This document shows positions 42,851 to 53,365 of a DNA stretch of 64,000 bases, piece by piece. The stretch is from Patella vulgata (taxonomy: Eukaryota; Mollusca; Gastropoda; Patellidae), in assembly GCF_932274485.2 (NCBI RefSeq), contig NC_065883.2, positions 74,793,839 through 74,857,838 of the forward strand, in the 5' to 3' direction. Position 1 is the first letter of the stretch. Every line of letters starts with the position of its first letter. Made by a program: the position numbers and the translations under genes. Under the pieces are notes generated by a model, which was given only the letters and a program-made list of their open reading frames with translations, made no database searches and was not told the origin of the DNA.

Positions 42851-42885
42851 ATCTGTGACGTATGAATTTTGCTTTTTAGGTAAAC

Positions 42886-43436
42886 GATGATGTGATATGA
42901 TGAAAAAGACTGGATATTAAAATGATGATGACTCGTATGTCCAGTGAACAAGGAGTAGGCTTTATATAGAGATCAGGCCTTCTCTTGTGACAATCGCCCT
43001 TCTTCCCCACCAGTCCCTTGCAAAATGAGATAAATTTAAAAGAGACAAATGTTTCAATATCGCTTCGTTTGTGTGTTTTACTACATGTAAAAGGTCTTCA
43101 TTCCCAGTTTATTGGCCATTGTTTATAACTGAAGACTAATCGTGTGGGTGATATCAAAGTGATATCGCGGAATAGTCTAACCCATTGCTCTCGATATTTG
43201 GTTGTTGATAGATACTAGTGTGTGCTTAAGGCCACATAACTCTGTAAATATTCTCTTTTGGAAACCTTTAAAGTTTGTACACCCCCCTTCTTCAGGAACC
43301 AACTAATTTAAAAACCAAAATGTCGTTGGTTTGAAATATGAAACAAAATATTATTCACGAGACTTGATTGATTATTTTTTTTTTATCAAGACCTTAAGAA
43401 CCTAGAAATTCGATTTCCCTAAAAGTTTCCTGCAGG
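42886..43436 (+). other. Downstream of gene B
   Basis: Likely 3' UTR up to the ATTAAA at 42916 and then spacer; nothing else recognised. Confidence 0.4.
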
Positions 43437-43612
43437 GCTATGTACACATTGGCGTGCACGTGAAAGATACCTTGACAGAATTTGAAATGAGAGTAGGTCG
43501 TAGTGCCGCTGTCCGGGCGAAATTCACCTCACAACACACTGTATGTCGTATGCCCGTCTTCATAACCCCAGTCGGAGCAGAACAGTAGGACGTTAAACCC
43601 CATTTAATTTAA
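43437..43612 (+). mobile_element. SINE-B 3' half
   Basis: From gctatgtacacattggcgtg to acgttaaaccccatttaatt. Confidence 0.88.
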
Positions 43613-43649
43613 TTCCATAAACTAATTATTATAATATTTGAGTTAACGC

Positions 43650-44291
43650 TTAAGGGGGGAGGCTATCCGAAAATTTTTATTCTGAAATGTTAAAGCTATT
43701 GAATTGAAAATAGTACAATTAGTTAGGAAATGTAATAAACAAGGCAAAACTAGCATTTAAAAAAGTTGTTGCCAGGGTAACACATTTTTTGGGAAAAAAT
43801 TATGAAAAACGTAGGTACACTATATCTCTGTAACTAAGATATCTTCGCCAAATTTGCAGGATATATAAACTAATATCTACCACACAATCAAACAGAAAGC
43901 AGTTTGAATTATCATTAATATTTCAAAAGTTATCAAAATATTTTTCCAAAGACAAAATATTGTGGTGAGGCAAATGTTTTCAACACCATTTCCCAAGAAA
44001 CTATAAAAAATATAGAGAAAAACTCTCTGTCCGGTTTTGGAGTTATCATTAAAGAATAAGCAGTTCGAAAATGAGACATTTGTCTTTATTAGTGCCAGAG
44101 ATATGGTGTACCTACGTTTTTCATACTTTTTAAAAAAAAAAACCAATGTGTTACCCTGGCAACGACTTTTCTTTCTCTATTTTTAATGTTAGTTTTCCCT
44201 TGTTTATTACATTTCCTAACAACTTGTGCCTTCTTCAATTCAATAGCATTAAAATTTCAGAAAGCATTTTCCAGGTAGCCCCATCCCTTAA
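43650..44291. mobile_element. Foldback element, ~640 bp, with long terminal inverted repeats and TTAA ends
   Basis: Arms of roughly 170-190 bases pair from TTAAGGG/CCCTTAA inward; shared landmarks are aggaaatgtaataaacaagg, ttgccagggtaacacat and gaaaaacgtaggtacac with their inverses. TTAA at both ends suggests a TTAA target. No transposase; the minus-strand frame inside is not a gene. Confidence 0.88.
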
Positions 44292-44511
44292 AAAGGCGTC
44301 ACCGTTTGTCAAGGTATGAGACTTCTTGTAGGCGACATGCGTTCGTCAACGAAACGTTGTTTAACGTTTGTTGTTAAATGTTGAAAATATATATATAATA
44401 TAGATGTTAAATTGTTCAAAATATATTTATATACATAGTATTAACTTGGTCTTCGTTTGCTGTGAAATATTTTTATGACATGTTTTGATGAATTAATACG
44501 ATTTACTTTTC

Positions 44512-44743
44512 ATAAGGTCTGTCATCGAGCCAACTGAAGTGGTTTCGATTCGACGGTTGTACGTGACAAGTAGTAGGGTCACCTGTCCAACCTCGTGGTT
44601 TTTTCCGCGGGTCCTCCGGTTTCCTCCCACGGCTAAAGACCTCTACGCGCAAGCGAATTATTGAAATGAAATAGAACCATGTGTTAGTCCCGAAATGACC
44701 TAGTTTGTGTCGCGTAGACGCTAAACCTTCATTTCATTTCATT
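44512..44743 (+). mobile_element. SINE-A copy with SINE-B-type tail
   Basis: Lacks the A box end, has B-box region ggtttcgattcgacgg, full body, and ends cgctaaaccttcatttcatttc rather than (CT)n. Confidence 0.88.
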
Positions 44744-44837
44744 GAACGTACCTTTGGTTACGTCTGAATACTGTCCATTATAGATTTTATTGGTTGTGTA
44801 TATAAGTTATATGTGATATGTACACATCTGTGATAAT

Positions 44838-45215
44838 ATGTATATTAATATTGACTATGATGTGCCAGTGTGTATATATTATATATTGGGCTATGATGTA
44901 TCAGTTTGTATATATTATATATTGGACTATGATGTATCAGTTTGTATATATTATATGTTGGACTATGATGTATCAGTTTGTATATATTATATATTGGACT
45001 ATGATGTATCAGTGTGTATATATTATGTATTGACTATGATGTATCGGTGTGTATATTATATATTGGACTATGATGTATCAGTTTGTTTATATTATATATT
45101 GGACTATGATGTGTCAGTTTGTATATATTATTTATTGGACTATGATGTATCAGTGTGTATAATTATATATTGGCCTATGATGTATCAGTTTGTATATATT
45201 ATATATTAGTCTAGA
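44838..45215. repeat. 36-bp minisatellite, about 10 units
   Basis: Unit ttggactatgatgtatcagt + ttgtatatattatata. Period 36 keeps frames open; they are artefacts. Confidence 0.93.
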
Positions 45216-45324
45216 TATGTAATGTGCACATGGCCGATCATAACTCACACTAGTATGATGCAACGTTTGGGAAATTTTTCCATTTTTCTTGCGTATCGTT
45301 AGTTCATTTTTCATTTTAATTCAC

Positions 45325-45630
45325 GTTTGCATCACTGCAGCCCTGGGCTGTACAGCGCAGAGGACGATTACGACTAGCCCCCGGATCCGTTCACTATATC
45401 TAATATAAACGTGTCGTGTCCAAGGATTCGTCTTGTGTAATTGTATGTGTGTAATACACCCCCCTGCACTTACTAATATAAACCATGGTGAGATTCTACC
45501 CCCCCCCCCGATTGTACGAACCTCGGCCAAAGCTAAAGGTACGGATATTTATAAATATATAAGCAAAGGCCAGTCAGTTCAGCTTCCCATTTGTAAACTT
45601 CTCCAAAAATATGAAAAATAATTAGCCTAT
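45325..45630. other. Unclassified repeat fragment and spacer
   Basis: 45325-45470 is an inverted relative of 10600-10720 (ctagcccccggatccgttca). The rest is unassigned. Confidence 0.4.
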
Positions 45631-45632
45631 TG

Positions 45633-45996
45633 TTAAAGGGGCATTAGGTAAGATTAGACGAATAGCTGACAGTTCTCACTATAATAGTTTTAAAAAAATA
45701 GATAATGAATACAGAATATTCTGAAAATATTAGTCAAATTGCTTCACTCTGAATTGCGATATTAGCGATTCAATATTAGGCTAGCCTCGAACGTCATGTA
45801 CAATAATAAAGTCTAGCTTATTATCTGTTATAAATGGTATTAAATTCCACTAAATATCGCATGCTAACGATGGCTCCAAGAGTTGATTATGGTCTGGATT
45901 AGTTAATTAATGTCTAATTAATAATTTAGATAACATTTCAGGCCTATAGAAAGACCTGCAATAGGCAGATTTAGCTCTTGCATAATGTATGTTTAA
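45633..45996 (-). mobile_element. TTAA-type MITE, full length
   Basis: TTAAAGGGGCATTAGGTAAG at the left, cataatgtatgtttaa at the right; body matches 39243-39627. Confidence 0.82.
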
Positions 45997-46289
45997 CGAT
46001 TGCAATTGGTAGACTGTGGCATGTCGTAGCAAAAGATCTACCTGTGAACATATAGGCCTATCTAATCAACCTGATATACTGTTAAACGTTTTTTAATCAC
46101 ACCATTAGATGATATAAAATATATTACGTGCTTCTAGGCAAGGAAACATTCACAATAATAATTAATAAATAACGAGTGTTGATGTCAAATGTCTTTTATA
46201 AGGCCTATTCAAAATATACCGGTGTGTGGGGGGAAAGTCGAACGCGGTTCCGGCATCTCCCAATAATCCAAAACACTATTCTACAAGAA

Positions 46290-46506
46290 CTTCTGTCTAG
46301 TCCTTCGGATGGGACGAAAAACCCAGGACCCGTGTATATATTGGCGTGCACGTAAAATATCTCTTGGCAGTTGGAATTCGATATAAGAGTTGGCCATAGT
46401 GCCACTGCCCGGGCAAAATTTCCCTCATAGCACACTGTATGGCGTATGCCCGTCTTCATTAATCCAGTCAGAGCAAAACAGTAGGACGTTAAACCCCAGT
46501 TCATAA
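46290..46506 (+). mobile_element. SINE-B 3' two thirds
   Basis: gtctagtccttcggatggga to gttaaaccccagttcat. Confidence 0.88.
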
Positions 46507-46518
46507 ATTCATACTAAT

Positions 46519-46837
46519 CATCCCTGCATTGGTCGAGAAAGTTCATTTAGATTTCCCGGCGTGGTTCCCCCTTGTTAGTGATGCAGGAAAGAGGGCCTGA
46601 CAAGAACAGCTGTCTAGTCGTTCGGATAGGGCGAAAAACCGAGGTCCTGTGTACACACTGACGTGCACGTAAAAGATCTCTTGGCAGTTGGAATTTGATA
46701 CAAGAGTAGGCCGTAGCGCCGCTACCAGGGGAAAATTTCACTCATTGCACACTGTATGGCGTATGTCCGTCTTCATTAGCCCAGGTTAGGAGCAGAACAG
46801 TAGGACGTTAAACCCCATTTCATTTCATTTCATTTCC
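46519..46837 (+). mobile_element. SINE-B copy, head truncated near the B box
   Basis: atccctgcattggtcgagaa through a complete body to a long catttcatttc tail. Confidence 0.9.
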
Positions 46838-46978
46838 TGTTCTAAACGGAAATCCTATGGAAATGAAGCGGAAGTACATGTAACTAATAGCCAGGGAGAA
46901 ACGAACAGCTCGATCACAAATACTATTACAACGTAATATTTCTGTTTGTTTTGAGATGCTATATAATAAACTATATAC

Positions 46979-47082
46979 CTGAGTTGTGGAAATCCATACT
47001 CCTCGCAGTGTTTCGTTTGATTAGAGCTAATTCCACGTAAAGGAAGAAAAATTCTCTTCCAAATAGTCCGATTAACAACCAA
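46979..47082 (-). CDS. Possible first coding exon of an unidentified gene, mitochondrial-leader-like
   Basis: Starting at ATG (47082, minus) an open frame of 34 codons plus two bases ends at a donor CTCAG|GTATAT (46979/46978). The peptide begins MVVNRTIWKRIFLPLRG and has five basic and no acidic residues in the first 25, as expected of a mitochondrial presequence, then continues KHCEEYGFPQL. Upstream (47138-47145) is a CRE-like TTACGTCA. No further exon was recognised to the left, where SINEs dominate, so the gene assignment is tentative. Family not recognised. Confidence 0.3.
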
Positions 47083-48160
47083 TAGTTAACGGCGTGACAA
47101 TACCATTACGCTTTAAACAGAGCTGTTTACATAACGTTACGTCAGACTCACGATTTTATTATGCCCAATTAACCAGTGCATAGCAGAATATTGCAGAAAA
47201 ACGAGGCTATCAACACGGATACAATGTAAACAATACTGTTTGGAGACGAACAAAACTATCATCGTTTTTAATCACTGTCCAAAGTTTTAGGGAAGACCCC
47301 AGATTAAACGAAGGCTGTCATGTTGCTGTACTTGGGCTAGATTTGATTGAACGAGAAGAATAGACACACTCCCTCAAAGGCTCAAGTATCAGAAGCTAAT
47401 CCAGCGATGGCCAGAGAGGGATTTCCAATAGATGTATAAGATGATTTTGACATTAAAATCTTTGTGGATAAATAAACCCAGCAATTATAATACTTTGAGC
47501 AAATTATAATAGATTTGAACAAAGGGAAAGCATTGTGGTCTGTATCCAAATAATTTAACGTAGTTATCTCCCCTTAGCCACTTACCATAGATTTTTGCTC
47601 GTACGTAAATGAGTTCGAAAACTAATGATAGCTAGCTTCTTTCTGCATATAGGGGGTGGCTCTGCTGTTCAGATTGGATTTTGCTAGGTCTACAGACAGT
47701 ACTCATTACGTTTAGTTTCTTGCTGCGGCTCTTGAAGAGCAAGAATTGAGTTGGAGATGTCATGTTAGCTTAAAGTAGCCAAGTCTCTAACTCAGTATCA
47801 TCCAAAGTCTTCGACATTGAAAACACGAATTATTTGACATTTTAATATTTCATATTTGTTATGACCATGTAAGATGTCGTCGTTTGCATAAGCTGATGAT
47901 AAGAAAGTATTAGGGCGTAGATGCGTGGATTTTGCATAAAGGCCAGTATACACTAAGCTAGAAGTCGACCCAAATGAGTGGAATGGAGTTTAACCTCTCG
48001 TTAACAAAATATTTCCGTCCTTCTGAGACTTACATATGGCAATTTCAACATTGGTTTAATAAAAAACACAATATGGAACACAATTACTATTTTAAATAAG
48101 GCGACGTTTCGTTGAGGGTTCTCTCAACGTTATTAAGCAAATGAACTTTGTATCTCGAAG
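47083..48160. other. Spacer; possible promoter at its left edge
   Basis: 47138-47145 TTACGTCA lies upstream of the candidate minus-strand exon. 47490-47570 carries one end (tgtggtctgtatccaaa, gtagttatctcccc) of the MITE found complete at 48930-49131. No gene recognised in the rest. Confidence 0.4.
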
Positions 48161-48237
48161 ACTACCAAACATCCATTTGCTCTTCTGGTATACACAGCAA
48201 AAAAAAAATAAATAAATAAATAAAAATAAATAAATAA

Positions 48238-48420
48238 ATTAAAAAAAGAATCGCAACACCCCTATTTGAATATAGTGCTAATGTTCGATCAGATATGTTA
48301 GCTATTATACGTCCTAGAAGTTGTTCCGTCTCCCTGGTCAAAAGGATGACGTCGCAAGAGTCTCTAAAGAGTTGCATCTTATCTTGCAGATGTGTTGCGA
48401 GGTCTACCAGAACGGTATCC
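48238..48420 (-). pseudogene. Coding-like fragment on minus strand, unidentified
   Basis: The minus strand reads DTVLVDLATHLQDKMQLF then LTRETEQLLGRIIANISD without a stop for about 55 codons, with balanced composition unlike the AT-rich surroundings. It has a stop upstream and enters an (AAAT)n tract downstream. No start, splice pair or family could be assigned; it may be a decayed mobile-element or exon fragment. Confidence 0.2.
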
Positions 48421-48440
48421 GTCCTTTACGTTATTAGTTC

Positions 48441-48652
48441 GTTGATGTTTTCTCAATAATCGACTAATGATCGACGGGTGATGACCCATTGAATGTCACC
48501 CTCGGTATCCCCGGTGGTGACCCAGCTGTCGTGCAGTTTGTCTCAGTGACAGACCAGCACTTCTCACGCCAATAATCCCTATGAAGTCTCTCGGCTAACA
48601 TCGGGATCGAACACGGGACCTCAAGGTTAGCGAGCCAACGTCTTACTCACAA
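48441..48652 (-). mobile_element. SINE-C: SINE-B-type tRNA head with a different body
   Basis: Read on the minus strand: gtgagtaagacgttggctcg, B box gtgttcgatcccgatg, gccgagagacttcat (as in SINE-B), then an unrelated body with ctgtcactgagacaaactg and gggtcaccaccggggatacc. Only one copy in this window. The junction with the next MITE is immediate. Confidence 0.7.
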
Positions 48653-48655
48653 ACC

Positions 48656-48742
48656 CAATCTGAATAAAACATATATCCTATTTCGTTTCATTTCATTTTT
48701 AAAGTTCAAAACGAAATATAGATCCGTATTTTAATCAGATTG
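48656..48742. mobile_element. Minimal MULE-like MITE, 87 bp
   Basis: Only the two terminal inverted repeats remain (caatctgaataaaacatata and gatccgtattttaatcagat). A 9-base flanking repeat with one mismatch (tcacaaacc/ttacaaacc) marks its insertion. Confidence 0.85.
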
Positions 48743-48929
48743 TTACAAACCGAACATGGACGTAATATATTTAGTCACGTGTTAACGTTATTTTGAAAGA
48801 CATTTCTTTCAGATTACAGGTGTCTGTGATAAAATTGAAACAAAAAAAGAGAAGATTTTCACGACTTAATCATTATGGCGATCAATAATCCGACAAAAGT
48901 AAACAAGGCGAGATAAATACGTTTGATCG

Positions 48930-49131
48930 TAAGGATACAGACCACAGCGTTTTGTTTCTTGTTCTAATATTTTGGAAAATTTGAGTATTTCCTTTATAGC
49001 CTAATCAAAAAATCTAATCTATTTAAAAAGTATTATGTCTATTGGGGTTTTATAGAATCCCAAAGGTATTCGAGTATTGAAGTAGGTCTACTGCCTTTTC
49101 AAGAGGAAAGAAAAAGCTGTGGTCTGTATCC
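48930..49131. mobile_element. MITE, ~200 bp, ends ggatacagaccacag
   Basis: ggatacagaccacagcg at the left is inverted at the right as agctgtggtctgtatcc. Body AT-rich. A related single end is at about 47500. Confidence 0.7.
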
Positions 49132-49351
49132 AAACAATTAAATGTAGTTATCTCCCTTTAGTCATAATTATTGGAGTATCAATCATAATGCCGTTTAAGG
49201 CGTAAACAACTGCTTTCGTTTTTTTTCAAATTTTATGTCAGATGTTAACTTTGCTTAGCTGTTGTCTATTCTTTGCTGCCTTCCTCTGTCACCGGAATTT
49301 TCAAAATGAAACGATCACTAATATTTCACCGTGAATGTACTTTTATTTTTT

Positions 49352-49560
49352 TAAGGAATCATTTCTCGTCATATCTGACACAAATTTATAATAATTCAAC
49401 ACTATGTTCAAGTAGAATTTAGTGATTAAATAACCATGCGGTCTGCGCATGTTCGAGTCTTGTAATGTCTGATCAGTTCAAACATATTTTGTGTATGTTT
49501 GAAAATAGTGTTGAATTATTATAAATGTGTGTCAGCTGTGGTAAGAAATGATTCCTTTGG
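49352..49560. mobile_element. Foldback MITE, ~209 bp
   Basis: Arms aaggaatcatttct...ctgacacaaatttataataa and the inverse (ttattataaatgtgtgtcag...agaaatgattcctt) of about 55 bases around a loop of about 95 bases. Confidence 0.85.
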
Positions 49561-49564
49561 CAAA

Positions 49565-49848
49565 ATAAAAAAAAAAGAATCAGGGTGAAAAATAGTTGGT
49601 AAGGATTCCAAAATAGCCTTAGACCAGAGGTGGAATTTTCATATTACACCTATAAAGAAAGCGATAGGAACTGTCAGCGGACATCGTCCGATCAGAGGCA
49701 GTCCCTGAAGGAACTAGGTTCACCTACAGGGCCGTAACTAGCTGAGAGCAATGAGGGGGGGGGGGCGGGAAGTTTTCTCGGGGGTGCTGTGATATTGACG
49801 GAAATGTATATCTATTTTTTTATGGTCGAAATTTTTTTCACAGGGGGA

Positions 49849-49890
<42 letters not shown>

Positions 49891-50740
49891 TAAAATTAAA
49901 CCATGTTAGTCCCAAAATGACCTAGTTTGTGTCGAGTGGACGTTAAATCCCCCCCCCTCCCCCGCCTCCTAAATGTTTGGTTCTTATTTTTATTGATACG
50001 GGACTCTCTTGCAAGTTTTATGTTTAAGCGTAGCACACTGAAAACCCCCAAAATTGTGGTTATTTATTTTTTTCTTTAACATTCTTCTATCAAACACACC
50101 TTCTTCTTGTCGCCTTGGTGTCCTCATTGACCAAATATTTTGTTAATACCATTAAGAATGCGAAGATTAAGATAATCTATAACAACATTATCAATAATTC
50201 TAAAGATTTTATTGATACCAAGATGTCTGCCTATCAACCTGCCATTTTCTACACAAAATCCAGATTATTATTTAAGCCGCCCCTCCTTTTCATCATTTAA
50301 ATCGAATTTACAATGATCGGAAACAAACCTGAGAGATTTCCTTTACAAAGTAAAAGATTATTTTATTGAATTCAAAATTATAAATACCGAACTGAGAAAG
50401 AAAACAAAATAAAGTTCACAAACATAAAAGGATCGTGTCAACAGAACGAATATCAAGAATATGATAAAACGATGAAAAGGTAACGAATATGATCCATACT
50501 TTAATCTTATTCACAAGAAAACAGGATTAAATCAATTGAATTAAATAAAAACATAATTGTTGTACTTCTATAAAAATAATCCAGTAGATATTGAGAACTG
50601 AAAAAAAAATGAATAGAAATGTCCTTTAAGAAATGTATTTACAAAAAAGTGTAACCGCATTTGACAGAAATTTTTGAAAGAGATGACTAAACTAATACGT
50701 ATCATTTGTACCTATTCGGTTAGGTTTTTCTATTCGATGG
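49565..50740. other. Spacer with SINE-A 3' end
   Basis: 49856-49965 is a CT repeat followed by the SINE-A end (accatgttagtcccaaaatg to gtggacgttaaatcccc). The rest is AT-rich; the frame at 50115-50300 shows no domain. Confidence 0.5.
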
Positions 50741-50743
50741 GTA

Positions 50744-51615
50744 TTAAGATTTAGTTTTTTGTCGGAAAACGAAAAAGGGGTCAATCAGACATCCCTATCT
50801 TTTAATGACCCTTAATATAAAAAAAAAACTGGATTAAATAATACATACCTTTGGTAAGATGTTTGCCGTTTTGGCGGCGCTGGAATTAGAGCCCCACAGT
50901 CAGAAAGAAATAAGATTTAGTTTTTTTGTCGGAAAACGAAAAAGGGGTCAATAAGACATCCCTATATTTTAATGACTCTTAATATAAAAAAAACTGGATT
51001 AGATTATATACATACCTTTGGAATAATATGAAAAATAAAAACTGGATTAGATTATATACATACCTTTGGTAAGATGTTTGCCGTTTTGGTGGCGCTGGAT
51101 GGAATTACAGTACCACAGTCAGAAAAAAATAAGATTTAATTTTTTGTCGGAAAACGAAAAAGGGATCAATAAGACATCCCTATATTTTAATGACCCTTAA
51201 TATAAAAAAAAACTGGATTAGATTGTATACATACCTTTGGTAAGATGTTTGCCGTTTTGGTGGCGCTGGAATTAGAGTCCCACAGTCAGAAAGAAATAAG
51301 ATTTAGTTTTTTGTCGGAAAACGAAAAAGGGGTCAAAAAGACATCCCTATATTTTAATGGCCCTTAATATAAAAAAAAATGGATTAGATTGTATACATAC
51401 CTTTGGTAAGATGTTTGCCGTTTTGATGGCGTTGGAATTAGAGCCCCACAGTCAGAAAGAAATAAGATTTAGTTTTTTTGTCGGAAAACGAAAAAGGGAT
51501 CAATAAGACATCCCTATATTTTAATGGCCCTTAATATAACAAAAAACTGGATTAGATTGTATACATATCTCTGGTAAGATGTTTGCCGTTTTGGTGGCTG
51601 TGGAATTTATTTCTT
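50744..51615. repeat. ~166-bp tandem array, about 5 units
   Basis: Units start taagatttagtttttt at 50745, 50911, 51130, 51297 and 51463; the 219-base third interval has an extra partial copy. Each unit carries gtcggaaaacgaaaaagggg and ttgccgttttggtggcgctg. Near-nucleosome period. Confidence 0.92.
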
Positions 51616-51772
51616 TTATACCGAGAAAGAATGTTAATAATAGATAAGATATTGCTTACCTTGACTGTGATGCGGATCTTGTTTTATACCATTAAATAAA
51701 TATATTGATATTATTTAATGCCGTCATGGTGGCGCTGGAATTGGAGTCCCACGGTATGAAAGGAATAAGATA

Positions 51773-51953
51773 GGCCATACAGTTTGCTATGAGAGGAAAT
51801 GTTGCCAGGACAGCAGGACAAGGGATCGTTTACGTGCACGCCAATGTGTATACGGGACCTCGGTTGTTCGTCCTATCCGAACGACTAGACAGCTGTCCTT
51901 GTTCTGCATCACTGATAAGGGGGGCCACGCCGGAAAATCTGACAACAGGTATA
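51773..51953 (-). mobile_element. SINE-B internal fragment
   Basis: ggccatacagtttgctatga to ccacgccggaaaatctg with an internal deletion. Confidence 0.85.
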
Positions 51954-52110
51954 ATGCAAAAGTTCGACCTACAGCTCAGAAAACAGTACGCCATCAACAT
52001 GGCTTCTTTTATTTATGCTGCTTTTTTGGAAAGTATACAACACGTGCAATTAAAAATATTTACAATTCAAAAAAGGCATCCACCCGACTGAAATATTTTC
52101 TAATTATGTG

Positions 52111-52440
52111 AGGGGGCGGGGTGGATGGCCGAACGGTTAGCACGCGCGCGCTGTATCATACGGTCTGTCATTGAGTCAACTGGCGGGGTTTCGATTATCC
52201 GGTTGTACGTGACAAGGAGTAGGATCGCTTGTCCAACCTCGTGGGTTTTCTCCGGGTCCTCCGGTTTTCTCCCACTGCTAAAGACACCTACGGGCAAGCG
52301 AATTATTGAAATAAGAATGAACCTTCTGTTAGTCCCGAAATGACCTAGTTTGTGTCGAGTGGACGTTAAACCCCATTATTGAAATGACCCGAAATGACCT
52401 AGTTTGTGTCAATGGACGTTAAAGCCCATTTTTTTTTCTC
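52111..52440 (+). mobile_element. SINE-A copy with duplicated 3' end
   Basis: Complete from gtggatggccgaacggttag to ttaaaccccattattgaaat, then a second copy of the last 50 bases (cccgaaatgacctagtttgt) up to a T-rich and CT tail. Confidence 0.92.
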
Positions 52441-52559
52441 TATATTCCTTTCATACTGTGGGACTTCAATTCCAGCGCCACCATGACGGCATTAAATAAC
52501 GTCAATATATTTCTTTAATGGTATAAAACAAAATCCGCACCACAGTCAAGGTAAGCCCA

Positions 52560-52574
52560 TTTTTTTTCTCTCTC

Positions 52575-52611
<37 letters not shown>

Positions 52612-52925
52612 AATTATGATTGTTTGGTAAAATGTGTTAATCAAAATATACATAAATATGTTAACCTGTTAATTTTAAGAAAAAAGAATAGAAATATTGT
52701 TAGCGTTCATCAATAATAATTACAATTAAAAAGGGCATCTTTCCGACTTGAAGGTTATAAAATATTTTCTAATAACCTAATTGGGTGATTGTTTGGAACA
52801 ATTCGTTAATCAAAATATACATAAATATATTAACGTGTTAATTAAAAAACAAATAAATAGAAATGTGGTTGGCGTTTATCAAACAAAGTATACTCCTAAT
52901 CACGTATTGAGTTTACTTTTGGGCG
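52560..52925. repeat. CT repeat and ~200-bp dispersed units
   Basis: CT tract 52565-52612, then two related segments (52620-52720 and 52790-52925) sharing atcaaaatatacataaatat, gttagcgttcatcaa and tactcctaatcacgtattga. Further relatives lie at 53366-53530. Confidence 0.7.
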
Positions 52926-53364
52926 TTAAAGGGGCAATCCCGATAATATTTTGAAGAATAAAACTTAAACCCGTCAGTCTTCATCTGGAAATGGAGATGG
53001 GTGTCCCAAGCTGTATTCTACGATGTCTGGCTAAAACCAGCAGACCTTTATTTTATAAAAATAATGTGTAGGTAAAATTTACCTTTCGTTATAAAGTACA
53101 TCACATGGGTCATTCATTGTATAGACCGCTAAAGGAACGAAAATCGATTATCAGGTCACCCAACGAAAACATTGAGCCGAAATCTTAAACGGGTTACGTG
53201 TCCGGATAAGCAGTTTTGACGTTCACGTCCAAACGACTCAATATTTTGAGCAGAAACTTTGAGACAAGATAAATGCACCATTCCTCTATATTTTGGCGCT
53301 TAATTTCATACGTACACAGACTTTTATTTTTGAGACTATGTTCAAATCGGCATAGTCCCTTTAA
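52926..53364. mobile_element. TTAA-flanked MITE, ~440 bp, second family
   Basis: Starts TTAAAGGGGCAATCCCGAT and ends ATCGGCATAGTCCCTTTAA, about 19-base imperfect inverted ends. It splits the 52560/53366 repeat, whose halves continue on each side. Confidence 0.8.
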
Positions 53365-53365
53365 T

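Larger units (their letters stand above)
33570..42885 (+). repeat. Duplicated block, copy B, expanded by insertions
   Basis: Same content as copy A in the same order and orientation, but about 4 kb longer. The extra DNA consists of the dimeric array at 34370-35480, the SINE/MITE cluster in intron 1 (1913 bp against 276 bp), the donor-containing minisatellite in intron 2, a TTAA-type MITE (39243-39627) and the 54-bp minisatellite plus SINE-A in intron 3. Confidence 0.85.
51640..52555. repeat. Inverted repeat of ~115 bp around a SINE cluster
   Basis: 51655-51772 (ccttgactgtgatgcggatc to cccacggtatgaaaggaata) returns inverted at 52440-52555. The arm shares ggcgctggaattggagtccc with the 166-bp array unit, so it may be an element end from which the array grew. 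Confidence 0.8.

Noticed and set aside
44818-45209. Frames encoding repeated VCIYYILDYD
   Set aside because: 36-base minisatellite; no gene context.
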